Part shown: positions 15,354 through 24,035 of the stretch, one piece after another
How positions within the stretch are numbered: position 1 is the stretch's first letter
Layout of the letters: the number at the start of each line of letters is the position of its first letter
NCBI GenBank assembly: GCA_015494795.1
Contig: WGAM01000010.1
Location: forward strand, 1 to 39,317
DNA from: Campylobacterota bacterium
GTDB lineage: Bacteria; Campylobacterota; Campylobacteria; Campylobacterales; Sulfurovaceae
DNA: 39,317 nt
Direction: 5' to 3'
Translations under genes and position numbers: made by a program
The notes under the pieces: generated by a model
The model's database searches: none
Seen by the model: only the letters and a program-made list of their open reading frames with translations
Told to the model about the DNA's origin: nothing

Positions 15354-17612
15354 ATGGTAAATAGAAGTAAAGATTTTTTACGAAGAAGAGTTGAAGAGGA
15401 TTTAGAATTAGATAGATATAAAAAGATAGTTACAAGATTTCCCCCTGAACCAAATGGATTTCCACATATTGGACATGCTAAATCTATTAGTATAAATTTT
15501 GGTATTGCTAAAGAGTATGGTGGAGAGTGTAACCTTAGAATGGACGATACTAATCCAACAACAGAAAATATAGAGTTTGTAGAGGCTCTAAAAGATGCTG
15601 TAGAGTGGCTTGGATTTAGATGGAGTGGAGATGTTAGATATACCTCTGATTACTTTTTAAAACTATATAATTATGCTATTAGACTTATTAAAATGGGAAA
15701 AGCCTATGTTGATAGTCTCTCTGAAGAGGAGATAAGGGAGTATCGTGGAACTGTTACTAAAGCAGGAAAGAGAAGCAAATATGCTAATCGAACTATAGAG
15801 GAGAATTTAGACCTCTTTAATAGAATGAAGAGAGGTGAGTTTAGAGAGGGGGAGCATGTATTAAGAGCTAAAATTGATATGAGTTCGCCCAATATGAAAA
15901 TGCGTGACCCACTACTATACAGAATTAAAAATGGAGACCATTTTAGAGCAAAAGATAAATGGGCAATATATCCTATGTATGATTTTGCCCACCCACTATC
16001 TGACTATATAGAGGGTGTAACACACTCAATCTGTACTTTAGAGTTTGAAAATAACCGTGATATTTATAATTGGTTAATTGAGACATTAGAGCTTGAACCT
16101 CCACGACCATATCAGCATGAGTTTGCACGATTAAATATTAACTATACTGTTATGAGTAAAAGAAAGATTTTAGAGTTAATAGATAATAAGATAGTAGATA
16201 GTTGGGACGACCCAAGACTTCCAACTATTGCAGGGCTTAGAAGACGAGGTTATACAGCAGAAGCTATATTAAACTTTTGTGAACAGATAGGTGTAGCTAA
16301 AGCTAACTCTACTGTTGATATTGCACAGCTTGAGTTCTCTATTAGAGATGATTTAAACCATAAAGTACCAAGAGTTATGTCTATATTTAAACCACTGAAG
16401 GTTACTATTGAAAACTATAATGGGTTTGAAGATATTAATGCCTCTTACTATCCACATGATGTTCCAAAAGAGGGTTTTAGAAAATTACCATTTTCTAAAG
16501 AGATTTATATTGAGCGAGATGATTTTATGGAAAATCCTCCAAAAGGTTATTATCGTCTTACTCCAAATCAACCTGTAAGATTAAAATATGCCTATATTAT
16601 ATCTTGTCAAGAGATTATAAAAGATAATAGTGGAAATATAGTTGAGATAAAAGCTAAATACTATCCTAACTCAAAGAGTGGCTCTGATAGTAGTGGAATT
16701 AAGGTAAAGAGTGCAATTCAGTGGGTTGAGGCTAATAGTGCTAAAGAGATTGAGGTTAGACTCTATGATAGACTATTTAAAAAAGAGACTCCTGAAGGGA
16801 TTGATGATATTAACCCTAACTCTTTAGAGATTATTAAAAATGCTCTAATTGAACCTGCTGTTATTAAAGATAGAGTAGATAGTAGATTTCAGTTTGAGAG
16901 ACATGGATACTTTTTTGCTGACCCTGTTGAGTATAGTGATAAGAGACCAATCTTTAATAGAGTTGTATCTCTAAAAGAGTCATGGAGTAAAAAGATTAAA
17001 AGAGAGAATAGAAGAGATAAATCTAAACCTAAAAAAGAGCATATAGAGGGTAGAGTAGCTCCTATGAGTAGAGAGGAGGAGATACTATTTAAAATATATA
17101 GTGAAGAGCATAGATTAAATAGAGAGGTAGCAAATACTCTCGCTCGTGATAAAGAATTATCAAAATTCTATAAAGAGGCACTCAAAGAGTTTAATAATCC
17201 AATAGCTATTGCAAATATTACTACTAATGAGGTAGCAAGAGAGTTAAAAGTTAAAAAGATAGATGAGGTAAAATTTACTCCAAAAGATATAGCAGATTTA
17301 GTTAAAATGGTAGATAGTGGTACTATATCAACAAAAATTGCTAAAGATGTTTTTGAAGAGATGAGTAGAAGTGGGGAAGAGCCTACTAAAATAGTTAATG
17401 ATAAAGGGCTAAGACAGATTAATGATAAATCTCTTATATTATCTATTGTAAAAGAGATAATATCTAAAAATCCAAAAAATGTAAAAAAATTTAGAGATGG
17501 AAATAGGAAAATATTAGGTTTCTTTATAGGTCAAGTATTAAAAGCCTCTAATGGAAAAGCTAATCCTAAAATAGTTAATGAGTTGGTTACAGAAGAGTTA
17601 AATCTAATATGA
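15354..17612 (+). CDS. glnS: Glutaminyl-tRNA synthetase fused to a C-terminal YqeY/GatB domain
   Basis: Class I synthetase that charges tRNA-Gln directly with glutamine. The catalytic core has PPEPNGFPHIGHAKS (HIGH motif; the wording is GlnRS rather than GluRS), MDDTNP, and VMSKRK as the KMSKS loop. The anticodon-binding beta-barrels follow to about residue 560. Beyond the usual end (about 550 residues) is a further 190-residue tail with the YqeY/GatB signature: VFEEMSRSGEEPTKIV, FRDGNRKILGFFIGQV and KANPKIVNELV. This is the known GlnRS-YqeY fusion, as in Deinococcus, where the tail aids tRNA-Gln binding. Most studied Campylobacterota lack GlnRS and use GatCAB, so transfer is likely. It shares ATGA with the next gene. 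Confidence 0.94.
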   Translation: MVNRSKDFLRRRVEEDLELDRYKKIVTRFPPEPNGFPHIGHAKSISINFGIAKEYGGECNLRMDDTNPTTENIEFVEALKDAVEWLGFRWSGDVRYTSDYFLKLYNYAIRLIKMGKAYVDSLSEEEIREYRGTVTKAGKRSKYANRTIEENLDLFNRMKRGEFREGEHVLRAKIDMSSPNMKMRDPLLYRIKNGDHFRAKDKWAIYPMYDFAHPLSDYIEGVTHSICTLEFENNRDIYNWLIETLELEPPRPYQHEFARLNINYTVMSKRKILELIDNKIVDSWDDPRLPTIAGLRRRGYTAEAILNFCEQIGVAKANSTVDIAQLEFSIRDDLNHKVPRVMSIFKPLKVTIENYNGFEDINASYYPHDVPKEGFRKLPFSKEIYIERDDFMENPPKGYYRLTPNQPVRLKYAYIISCQEIIKDNSGNIVEIKAKYYPNSKSGSDSSGIKVKSAIQWVEANSAKEIEVRLYDRLFKKETPEGIDDINPNSLEIIKNALIEPAVIKDRVDSRFQFERHGYFFADPVEYSDKRPIFNRVVSLKESWSKKIKRENRRDKSKPKKEHIEGRVAPMSREEEILFKIYSEEHRLNREVANTLARDKELSKFYKEALKEFNNPIAIANITTNEVARELKVKKIDEVKFTPKDIADLVKMVDSGTISTKIAKDVFEEMSRSGEEPTKIVNDKGLRQINDKSLILSIVKEIISKNPKNVKKFRDGNRKILGFFIGQVLKASNGKANPKIVNELVTEELNLI

Positions 17613-18226
17613 GAAGAGTATTTTATATTTTTTTATCTATTTTAATAATAAGTGGTTGTAGTCGCGTTATAGATACATATAGAGTTACTATTGATGCTAT
17701 TGCAGACTCTAAAAAAGATATATCTCCAAGTAGTTATACTATTAAACCTTTAAGAAGAGTTGATGATTTAAAGTTTCAAAGAGAGAGTAGTAAATTAGCT
17801 AAGATTTTAAATCAAAAGGGATATATCAGAGCAAAAGATGAGAAGAGTGCTAAACAGATTATATATTTTGATTATGGAATAGATAAGATTAAAGAGGAGA
17901 CTCATATATATAGTGAGCCTGATGTCTCATTTGGAGCTGGTTGGGGTTATCCACGCTACTCTCCATTCTGGTGGAATGATATTGGATATACTAGATATAG
18001 AACATATCGTAAAACATATAGACTCTTTGATAGATATATTGTAATTTTATCAAAAAATAGAAATCAAAAAGAGCTATGGAGAGTAGATGTATCTAGTGTT
18101 GGAGAGTCTAATAATATATATAAGATAATTCCTCTATTGCTAAAGGCATCTATCCCATATATAGGAAAAAATTTGGATAAACCTATTGAGATAGATATTA
18201 AAGATGATACAAATGTAACATCTTAA
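17609..18226 (+). CDS. Putative lipoprotein, DUF4136-like
   Basis: The signal peptide ends in the lipobox IISGC, so lipidation at Cys17 is expected. The mature domain (about residues 35-205) has a pattern seen in DUF4136 lipoproteins: an N-terminal strand, a helix reaching LNQKGYIRAKD, then strands, including an unusual aromatic loop with GAGWGYPRYSPFWWND and many Tyr/Arg residues. Function unknown. It overlaps glnS by 4 bases (ATGA), so it is in the same transcript, which is odd for an envelope protein. Its 3' end overlaps the convergent methyltransferase gene by 29 bases. The last residues contain a D-T-N-V-T sequon. Confidence 0.7.
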   Translation: MRRVFYIFLSILIISGCSRVIDTYRVTIDAIADSKKDISPSSYTIKPLRRVDDLKFQRESSKLAKILNQKGYIRAKDEKSAKQIIYFDYGIDKIKEETHIYSEPDVSFGAGWGYPRYSPFWWNDIGYTRYRTYRKTYRLFDRYIVILSKNRNQKELWRVDVSSVGESNNIYKIIPLLLKASIPYIGKNLDKPIEIDIKDDTNVTS

Positions 18227-19187
18227 ATTTATCTCCCATAATAGTAGGTGCTATTAGAGTTTTAATTTTATCTGCTTCTCTTAAATAGTTAGCTTCTGTA
18301 GTCTGTTTTGCAAACTGCTCTAATATATCAATAATTCCAAATCTGATTAATGCTCTAGCCTGTGTCTCATAGCTATCTAATTTAAAGCCATTATCTATAA
18401 AAGCATCTATTAAGTGGTTAAAGTTTACATCATAAGTTATATCTGCCTTTTGATATACATCTTCTAATTTTAACTCCTTATCAAATAGAGGAAAAGTTTT
18501 ATGTTTCTGATATACTCTAATAGAGAAATCATTTCTTACTAACTTCTCTCCATAATCAAAAGTTACGAAATCAAGACTCTTAACTCCATCTATCATATTT
18601 TTAGCAAACTCTTCATAACCAATAGCTATCTCTCCCTTAACTTCTCTATGTTTTTTAGCAAACTCTAACAGTTTTTTATCTGCCTCTCTCCACTCTATCT
18701 TATGGTTATCTACAAATGCCATCTCTCCATCTTTAATTAACTCACATGGAAAAGCATCAAATATCTCATTCGCCACGAAAAAAGCATAATCCACTTTAAC
18801 CTCATCTACACTATTAAAGTGTTTAATCTGAATATCATCTCCAAATCTACCTCTAATATATTTTAACTGCTCCTCTCTAACCTCTCTCTGTTTCTCTACA
18901 ATTCCAAATTTAAGAGTTTTTACTAAAGAGCTATCTAATGTATATAACCACTGTATCATATCACAAATTAGATAACCTTGATGAGCTCCAATCTCAATAA
19001 GCCAACCATATCTTTTAAAGCTATCCTTCTCTATTAGGGTATAGAAGTAGTTAGCAATAGAGGCTCCAAAGAATTTACTTGTACTAACTGCTGTATAGAA
19101 ATCTCCTCCTTTTCCAATAGCATTAAAGTTTTTATAATATCCATCTTCTCCATATAGCCACTCATTCATATATCTACTAAATCTCAT
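18198..19187 (-). CDS. MidA/NDUFAF7-family SAM-dependent methyltransferase
   Basis: A protein-arginine-methyltransferase-like enzyme of the DUF185/MidA family; the mitochondrial member NDUFAF7 methylates a complex I subunit. Family landmarks in order: FSRYMNEWLYGEDGYY, GGDFYTAVSTSKFFG, the SAM-binding LIEIGAHQGYLICDMIQWL, and FVANEIFDAFPCEL. The second half contains FVTFDYGEKL and a C-terminal MGDKFKMLHL. The length of 329 is typical of Campylobacterota homologues. The substrate here is unknown; assembly of respiratory complex I is a family-based guess. The stop lies inside the end of the convergent lipoprotein gene. The start has AAGGGA upstream. Confidence 0.87.
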   Translation of the reverse strand: MRFSRYMNEWLYGEDGYYKNFNAIGKGGDFYTAVSTSKFFGASIANYFYTLIEKDSFKRYGWLIEIGAHQGYLICDMIQWLYTLDSSLVKTLKFGIVEKQREVREEQLKYIRGRFGDDIQIKHFNSVDEVKVDYAFFVANEIFDAFPCELIKDGEMAFVDNHKIEWREADKKLLEFAKKHREVKGEIAIGYEEFAKNMIDGVKSLDFVTFDYGEKLVRNDFSIRVYQKHKTFPLFDKELKLEDVYQKADITYDVNFNHLIDAFIDNGFKLDSYETQARALIRFGIIDILEQFAKQTTEANYLREADKIKTLIAPTIMGDKFKMLHLYHL

Positions 19188-19261
19188 AAAATCCCTTTTT
19201 AAAGAAATTTTATCATAATAAAAATTATTTAAAATAATATAGGTAACATATATAATAATTA

Positions 19262-19297
19262 CTTATAAAATATCTTATAAATTACCTTATGGTAAAT
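19262..19297 (+). repeat. Three 12-bp direct repeats upstream of the propeller gene
   Basis: CTTATAAAATAT, CTTATAAATTAC and CTTATGGTAAAT lie head to tail (19262, 19274, 19286). The junction of the last two forms an inverted repeat TTACC-N4-GGTAA (19282-19295), with the spacing of CRP/FNR-family operators. It is about 12 bases upstream of a TATAAT at 19307-19312. Confidence 0.45.
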
Positions 19298-19306
19298 ATT
19301 CTATTG

Positions 19307-19312
19307 TATAAT
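19307..19312 (+). promoter_or_regulatory. -10 box for the propeller gene
   Basis: TATAAT preceded by TTG, 24 bases before the ATG at 19336, giving a leader of about 17 nt with AGGATAAG as ribosome-binding site. Confidence 0.55.
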
Positions 19313-19335
19313 AGAATTAAAAAATAGGATAAGAT

Positions 19336-20523
19336 ATGATAAAAACTTATAGTAAAATAGCTTTAGCTACAATGCTAATAACTCCAATCTTATATGCTAA
19401 AGAGCATACAAAAAAGGTGACTAAACTTGCTTATAAAACTCTTTGGGAAAAGACTTATGGTGGAAGTGATGATGATATTGCTAATGGTGTTGTGATGTTA
19501 GAGAATGGTGATAGTGCAATTATTGGTATGTGTAAATCGGCAGGAGCTATTAGAGGTGATATATGTATAACTCGTATTAATAGCAATGGTGATACTAAAT
19601 GGAGAAAATTAATTAAGGGTAAAAAAGAGGATAGGGGAGTAGCTATTAGTAGAGCTAAAGATGGCAATCTTCTTATATTAGGTAGTGGAAAATCATTTAA
19701 TGATAATGGTGATAGAGATTTATATGTAGCAAAGATGACACTTGATGGAAAACTACTATGGCATAGAACCTTTGGAGGAGATAGAGATGAGTTTGCTGGA
19801 GGTATTGCTGGAACTAATGATGGTGGAGTTTTAGTTGTTGGAGATAGTGAGTCTTTCTCAAAGAGAGGATATAAAGATATATTAATAATTCGTCTTGATA
19901 AAAATGGTAGAACTATATCTCAAAAGAGAATGGGTGGTAAAAGAGAAGATGAAGCAAAAGCTCTAACTCGTACTGCTGATGGAAACTTTATGATGGTTGG
20001 TTCAAGAGAGGTAAAACGCGCTGGTGATGGTGATTTCTTTTTATTAAAATTAGACCAAAATGGAAATAAGATATGGGCTAGAACTTTTGGTGGGATTGAT
20101 TATGATGTATTAAATGGTGTAGCTCCTACTCCTGATGGTGGAGTTGTGGCTACTGGTGCAACTCGTTCATTTGGAAGTAAACAGAGTGATTTATCTGTTA
20201 TGTATTTTAATAAGAGTGGAAAACTTATATGGCATAAAATTTATGGATTTGATTATGAAGATAGAGGAAATGCAGTTACAGTTACAAAAAATGGTGGATA
20301 TATGATTGCAGGAGTTACAAACTCTATGGGAAAAGGGGAGTATGATATATATACAATTGCACTAAATAGTAGAGGCTCTCTAGTCTGGTCAAAACTTTAT
20401 GGTGGACGAGAGAATGATATAGCTCATGGAATTACAAGAACAACAGATGGTGGAGTTATAATAGTTGGGGAGAGTGATAGTTTTAAGAGAAGTAAAGACT
20501 TCTATATGATAAAATTAAAATAG
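19336..20523 (+). CDS. Exported seven-bladed beta-propeller repeat protein
   Basis: Signal peptide at residues 1-21. The mature protein is seven tandem repeats of about 52 residues. Each starts with a strand such as LW(E/H)KTYGG, followed by D-D/E pairs, then NGVxxxxDGG, a short hydrophobic strand ending VG, a Ser/Lys-rich loop, and a closing strand of the D(L/I)xxxxLDxNG type. Seven repeats filling the mature protein fit a single closed seven-bladed propeller. Such proteins are common in marine Campylobacterota and Bacteroidetes; no enzyme motif is visible. A periplasmic or surface binding role is likely, with unknown ligand. It is followed after 62 bases by a tiny exported protein. Confidence 0.8.
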   Translation: MIKTYSKIALATMLITPILYAKEHTKKVTKLAYKTLWEKTYGGSDDDIANGVVMLENGDSAIIGMCKSAGAIRGDICITRINSNGDTKWRKLIKGKKEDRGVAISRAKDGNLLILGSGKSFNDNGDRDLYVAKMTLDGKLLWHRTFGGDRDEFAGGIAGTNDGGVLVVGDSESFSKRGYKDILIIRLDKNGRTISQKRMGGKREDEAKALTRTADGNFMMVGSREVKRAGDGDFFLLKLDQNGNKIWARTFGGIDYDVLNGVAPTPDGGVVATGATRSFGSKQSDLSVMYFNKSGKLIWHKIYGFDYEDRGNAVTVTKNGGYMIAGVTNSMGKGEYDIYTIALNSRGSLVWSKLYGGRENDIAHGITRTTDGGVIIVGESDSFKRSKDFYMIKLK

Positions 20524-20549
20524 ATTATTGCTAAAAATTATATAAAAGA

Positions 20550-20558
20550 TGATATAAT
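20550..20558 (+). promoter_or_regulatory. Extended -10 promoter for the small exported gene
   Basis: TGATATAAT is a full extended -10 match (TGnTATAAT). It lies in the right arm of an A/T hairpin (20533-20543 with 20552-20562) that could also end the upstream transcript. The ATG follows at 20586 with ATAAGGA. Confidence 0.5.
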
Positions 20559-20585
20559 TTTTTATAAAAAAATATAAGGAATAGC

Positions 20586-20819
20586 ATGAAAATTTCAATT
20601 AAAACACTACTTGTTGCTATATTATTAATACCAACTTCAAATCTTTTAGCAAAAGATGACTCTAAAAAGATAACAATAGAGGAGATGGAGATACATTTAG
20701 CAACACTAGGTGCAGAGATTGCAAAAGAGAAAGTTAAGATTTATGAGAAAGAGGCACTATTAAACGAGATGAAACTCGATTTAATTAAAAAGAAAAGAGA
20801 GAGAAATAGAAAGAAATAG
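20586..20819 (+). CDS. Small exported helical protein
   Basis: A 77-residue protein with a signal peptide (about residues 1-22, ending LLAKD). The rest is one amphipathic, highly charged helix: EEMEIHLATLGAEIAKEKV and on to a basic tail KKKRERNRKK. This suggests a short periplasmic coiled coil. I recognise no family. It has its own extended -10 promoter and a good ribosome-binding site. It may be functionally tied to the preceding propeller protein, but nothing in the sequence proves this. Confidence 0.6.
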   Translation: MKISIKTLLVAILLIPTSNLLAKDDSKKITIEEMEIHLATLGAEIAKEKVKIYEKEALLNEMKLDLIKKKRERNRKK

Positions 20820-20836
20820 AGCTATTAATTAGCTCT
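20818..20836. terminator. Short hairpin between convergent genes
   Basis: AGAGCTA (20818-20824) pairs with TAGCTCT (20830-20836), followed by TTTAATCTTC. It overlaps the stop codons of both the small exported gene and the leftward membrane-protein gene. Confidence 0.5.
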
Positions 20837-21215
20837 TTAATCTTCTTAAATTAAACTCTATAGCACTCTTAAAGATAATTAGAAGTAGAAAGAGTGCTAT
20901 TATCTCATATCCTATTGACCATAATATATAATACTCATCAATATTTATCCTTCTAAAAATATCTATACTGTTTTTTGTAAAAATAACAAATACAAATAGC
21001 ACACCTACTCCATAAGGCACTACTAAAAAAGCTATAATAAAAACTATAGATGCTATATCTTCAGATATATTAATATAGTCAGTTATAGATATTTTTTTAG
21101 ATAAGAAACTATCTTTTTTACTATTTTTATTTTTTTTATATAACTCTTTAATTCTCTTATCTGCTAAACTCATCTTAACAGTATTTAAATAGGGGTCATT
21201 TACTAACTTTTCCAT
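20829..21215 (-). CDS. Small membrane protein, two helices
   Basis: A 128-residue protein with a basic N-terminal half (about residues 1-50, including KELYKKNKNSKKDS) and two hydrophobic spans at about 56-82 and 95-117, so it is probably an inner-membrane protein with a cytoplasmic N-terminus. No motif points to a function, and I do not recognise the family. No clear ribosome-binding site precedes the ATG at 21215. It is divergent from polA. Confidence 0.55.
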   Translation of the reverse strand: MEKLVNDPYLNTVKMSLADKRIKELYKKNKNSKKDSFLSKKISITDYINISEDIASIVFIIAFLVVPYGVGVLFVFVIFTKNSIDIFRRINIDEYYILWSIGYEIIALFLLLIIFKSAIEFNLRRLKS

Positions 21216-21347
21216 ATAAAATCTTTATTATTTATTTTTTAAGTATAAAAAATATTATATCTTATTAATATAAAATTAAGCAAAATAATGATTTTCGTTT
21301 AATTAAAATATTGTAAAATATCCTATATTATTTATTAGGCTTTAAAT

Positions 21348-23990
21348 TTGAAAACAGTTACAATTATTGATACATTTGGTTTTTTCTTCCGTTCATATTT
21401 CGCACTCCCTCCTCTTAGAAACTCAAAAGGTTTTCCAACAGGACTCTTAACGGGATTTATAAATCTAATTGACTCTCTAAAGAGAGAGCATAATACAGAC
21501 TATATTATCTTTGCATTAGATACAAAAGAGAAATCATTTAGACATGATATATATCCAGAGTATAAAGCAAATAGAGGAGAAGCTCCCAAAGATTTATTAA
21601 AACAGTTACCTATTGCAATTGATTGGATAGGTGAAATGGGATTTGCAAATATCTCTAAAGATGGATATGAGGCTGATGATGTCATCGCCACAGTAGCATC
21701 TTTTGCTAAGAATAGAGGATTAAAGGTGAGAATTGTATCTCATGATAAGGATTTATATCAATTAATAGATGATAACAGAGTTACACTATATGATGCTATA
21801 AAGAAGATAGAGATAGATGAAGAGGGGTGTCTAAAGAAATTTGGGGTAAAACCTAAATATTTTACAAATTTTCAGGCACTCCTAGGAGATAGTTCAGACA
21901 ATATACCCGGAGTAAAGGGGATTGGAAAGGTTGGAGCATCAAAGCTTATTAATGAGTTTCATACTTTAGAAAATATCTATAAAAATATAGATAGAGCTGG
22001 AACAAAAAGGGTTCAAAAGCTACTATCAGAGGGAAAAGAGAGTGCATTTCTATCAAGAGAGTTAGTAACTCTAAAGAGAGATATATTTAAGGATTTTGAT
22101 TTAGATAGCTTTATATTTGAAGATAAAAACTATCTTACTCCACTAATTGATGATTTTAAACTCTATGAGATGAGACAGGCATTAAAAAAGGCTGAGTTCA
22201 GAGAGACTCCTAAAATATCATTTAAAAATATCACTCTAAGAGATAGTAAAGAGCTATTTAGAGTTATTGATACTATTAGTAGTGATACCATTGTAGCATT
22301 TGATACAGAGACAACAGGATTAGATATAAAAGAGGATAGATTAGTTGGTTTCTCATTTGCAATGGATAACCATATAGCCTATTATGTCCCTATTGCTCAT
22401 AACTATCTAGGCGTTACAGAACAGATTAATATAGATGATGCAATTGAGGCTATTAAAAAGATATTTAAGGCTAAAGTTGTAGGACAAAATCTAAAATTTG
22501 ACCTATCAATTCTATATTATAGATATGGAGTAGATAGGATTACTCCTTATGCAGATACAATGATAATGGCATGGCTACTCAATCCAAATAGTAAAATAGC
22601 TTTAGATATTTTGGCTAAAAAGTTTTTTGATTATGAGATGAAATCTTTTAAGAGTCTAGTTAAAAAAGGAGAGAATTTCTCATCAGTTGATATTGATTTA
22701 GCATCATTTTATGCTAGTGAAGATGCACTAGTTACATATAGACTCTATTTTAAACTAAATGGTATATTAGATAAGAGTTTAAAAGATGAGGCAAAGAGAG
22801 TTGAGTATCCATTTATAAATATATTAATAGATATGGAGCAGATAGGAATTAAAATAGACCAAGATAGATTAAATAGTCTAAAAAATCTATTAACAGCTAA
22901 AATTAAAGAGTTAACAGAGGAGATATATGCTCTAAGTGGAGGTGAGTTTAATATTAAATCTACTCAACAGTTAGGAGAGATTTTATTTAATAGGCTAGGA
23001 TTAAAGAGTATAAAAAAGACAAAAACAGGATATAGCACAAATGAGAAGGTATTAAATCAACTAATAGAGGAACATGAGATTATCCCTAAAATTTTAGAGT
23101 ATAGAGCTACTCAGAAACTTCTCTCAACCTATGCAACACCTCTTTTAAGATTAGCAAAAAAAGATAAAAATAGCCGTATATATACCTCTTTTCTACAGAC
23201 AGGAACGGCAACAGGGCGACTTAGTTCAAAAGAGCCAAATCTACAAAATATCCCTGTTCGCTCCTCTCTTGGTAGGAAAATAAGAGAGGCATTTGTAGCA
23301 AAAGATGGATATAGACTACTTAGTATTGACTACTCTCAAATTGAACTAAGACTATTAGCACACTTCTCTAAAGATAAAACTCTTATAGATGCATTTAATA
23401 GTGATTTAGATATTCACACAGCAACAGCCTTAAAACTATTTGGTAAAGAGTTAGCTAAAGAGAAGAGAGCTATTGCTAAATCTATAAATTTTGGGATTTT
23501 ATATGGAATGGGTGCTAAAAAACTCTCTGGTGAGTTAAAAATTACTATTAGTGAGGCAAGAGAGATTATAAAAAACTACTTTAACTCATTTCCAACAGTT
23601 AAAAGATTTTTAGAGAGTGTTCAAGATAGAGTAAAAGAGATTGGATATATTGAGACTATATTAGAGAGAAGAAGATTTTTCGATTATAAGAGTGCAAATG
23701 GTATGCAAAGGGCATCATTTATGCGTGAGTCTATTAATACTCTATTTCAAGGAAGTGCATCTGATTTAATTAAACTATCTATGTTAGAGATAGATAAGAA
23801 GATTAATAGAGATAATATTGATGGTGCAATGCTACTCCAAATTCATGATGAGCTAATATTTGAGATTAGAGAAGATATTATAGATGAGGTGGCATATGAT
23901 TTTAAAGAGATTATGGAAAATATAATGAAGCTGAATGTTCCTCTAAAATGCTCTGTTAATATTGGAGACTCTTGGGGAGAGTTGAAATAG
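21348..23990 (+). CDS. polA: DNA polymerase I
   Basis: Removes RNA primers and fills gaps in replication and repair. Three domains are visible: the 5'-nuclease (about residues 1-290; IIDTFGFFFRSY, YKANRGEAP, GYEADDVIA, LLGDSSDNIPGV), the 3'-5' proofreading domain (about 300-480; DTETTGLD, NLKFDLSIL and YASEDALVTYRLY keep its catalytic acids and Tyr) and the polymerase (about 490-880; GTATGRLSS, DYSQIELRLLAH, the O-helix KRAIAKSINFGILYGMG, and QIHDELIFE). All catalytic residues seem intact. It starts with TTG; no ATG fits the conserved start MKTVTIIDTFGFFFR. The ribosome-binding site is weak (AGG, about 10 bases upstream). Convergent with rsmH. Confidence 0.96.
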   Translation: MKTVTIIDTFGFFFRSYFALPPLRNSKGFPTGLLTGFINLIDSLKREHNTDYIIFALDTKEKSFRHDIYPEYKANRGEAPKDLLKQLPIAIDWIGEMGFANISKDGYEADDVIATVASFAKNRGLKVRIVSHDKDLYQLIDDNRVTLYDAIKKIEIDEEGCLKKFGVKPKYFTNFQALLGDSSDNIPGVKGIGKVGASKLINEFHTLENIYKNIDRAGTKRVQKLLSEGKESAFLSRELVTLKRDIFKDFDLDSFIFEDKNYLTPLIDDFKLYEMRQALKKAEFRETPKISFKNITLRDSKELFRVIDTISSDTIVAFDTETTGLDIKEDRLVGFSFAMDNHIAYYVPIAHNYLGVTEQINIDDAIEAIKKIFKAKVVGQNLKFDLSILYYRYGVDRITPYADTMIMAWLLNPNSKIALDILAKKFFDYEMKSFKSLVKKGENFSSVDIDLASFYASEDALVTYRLYFKLNGILDKSLKDEAKRVEYPFINILIDMEQIGIKIDQDRLNSLKNLLTAKIKELTEEIYALSGGEFNIKSTQQLGEILFNRLGLKSIKKTKTGYSTNEKVLNQLIEEHEIIPKILEYRATQKLLSTYATPLLRLAKKDKNSRIYTSFLQTGTATGRLSSKEPNLQNIPVRSSLGRKIREAFVAKDGYRLLSIDYSQIELRLLAHFSKDKTLIDAFNSDLDIHTATALKLFGKELAKEKRAIAKSINFGILYGMGAKKLSGELKITISEAREIIKNYFNSFPTVKRFLESVQDRVKEIGYIETILERRRFFDYKSANGMQRASFMRESINTLFQGSASDLIKLSMLEIDKKINRDNIDGAMLLQIHDELIFEIREDIIDEVAYDFKEIMENIMKLNVPLKCSVNIGDSWGELK

Positions 23991-24035
23991 TTAATTTTTC
24001 TTGTTTTCACCATATTTTAATATATTAAGGATTAT

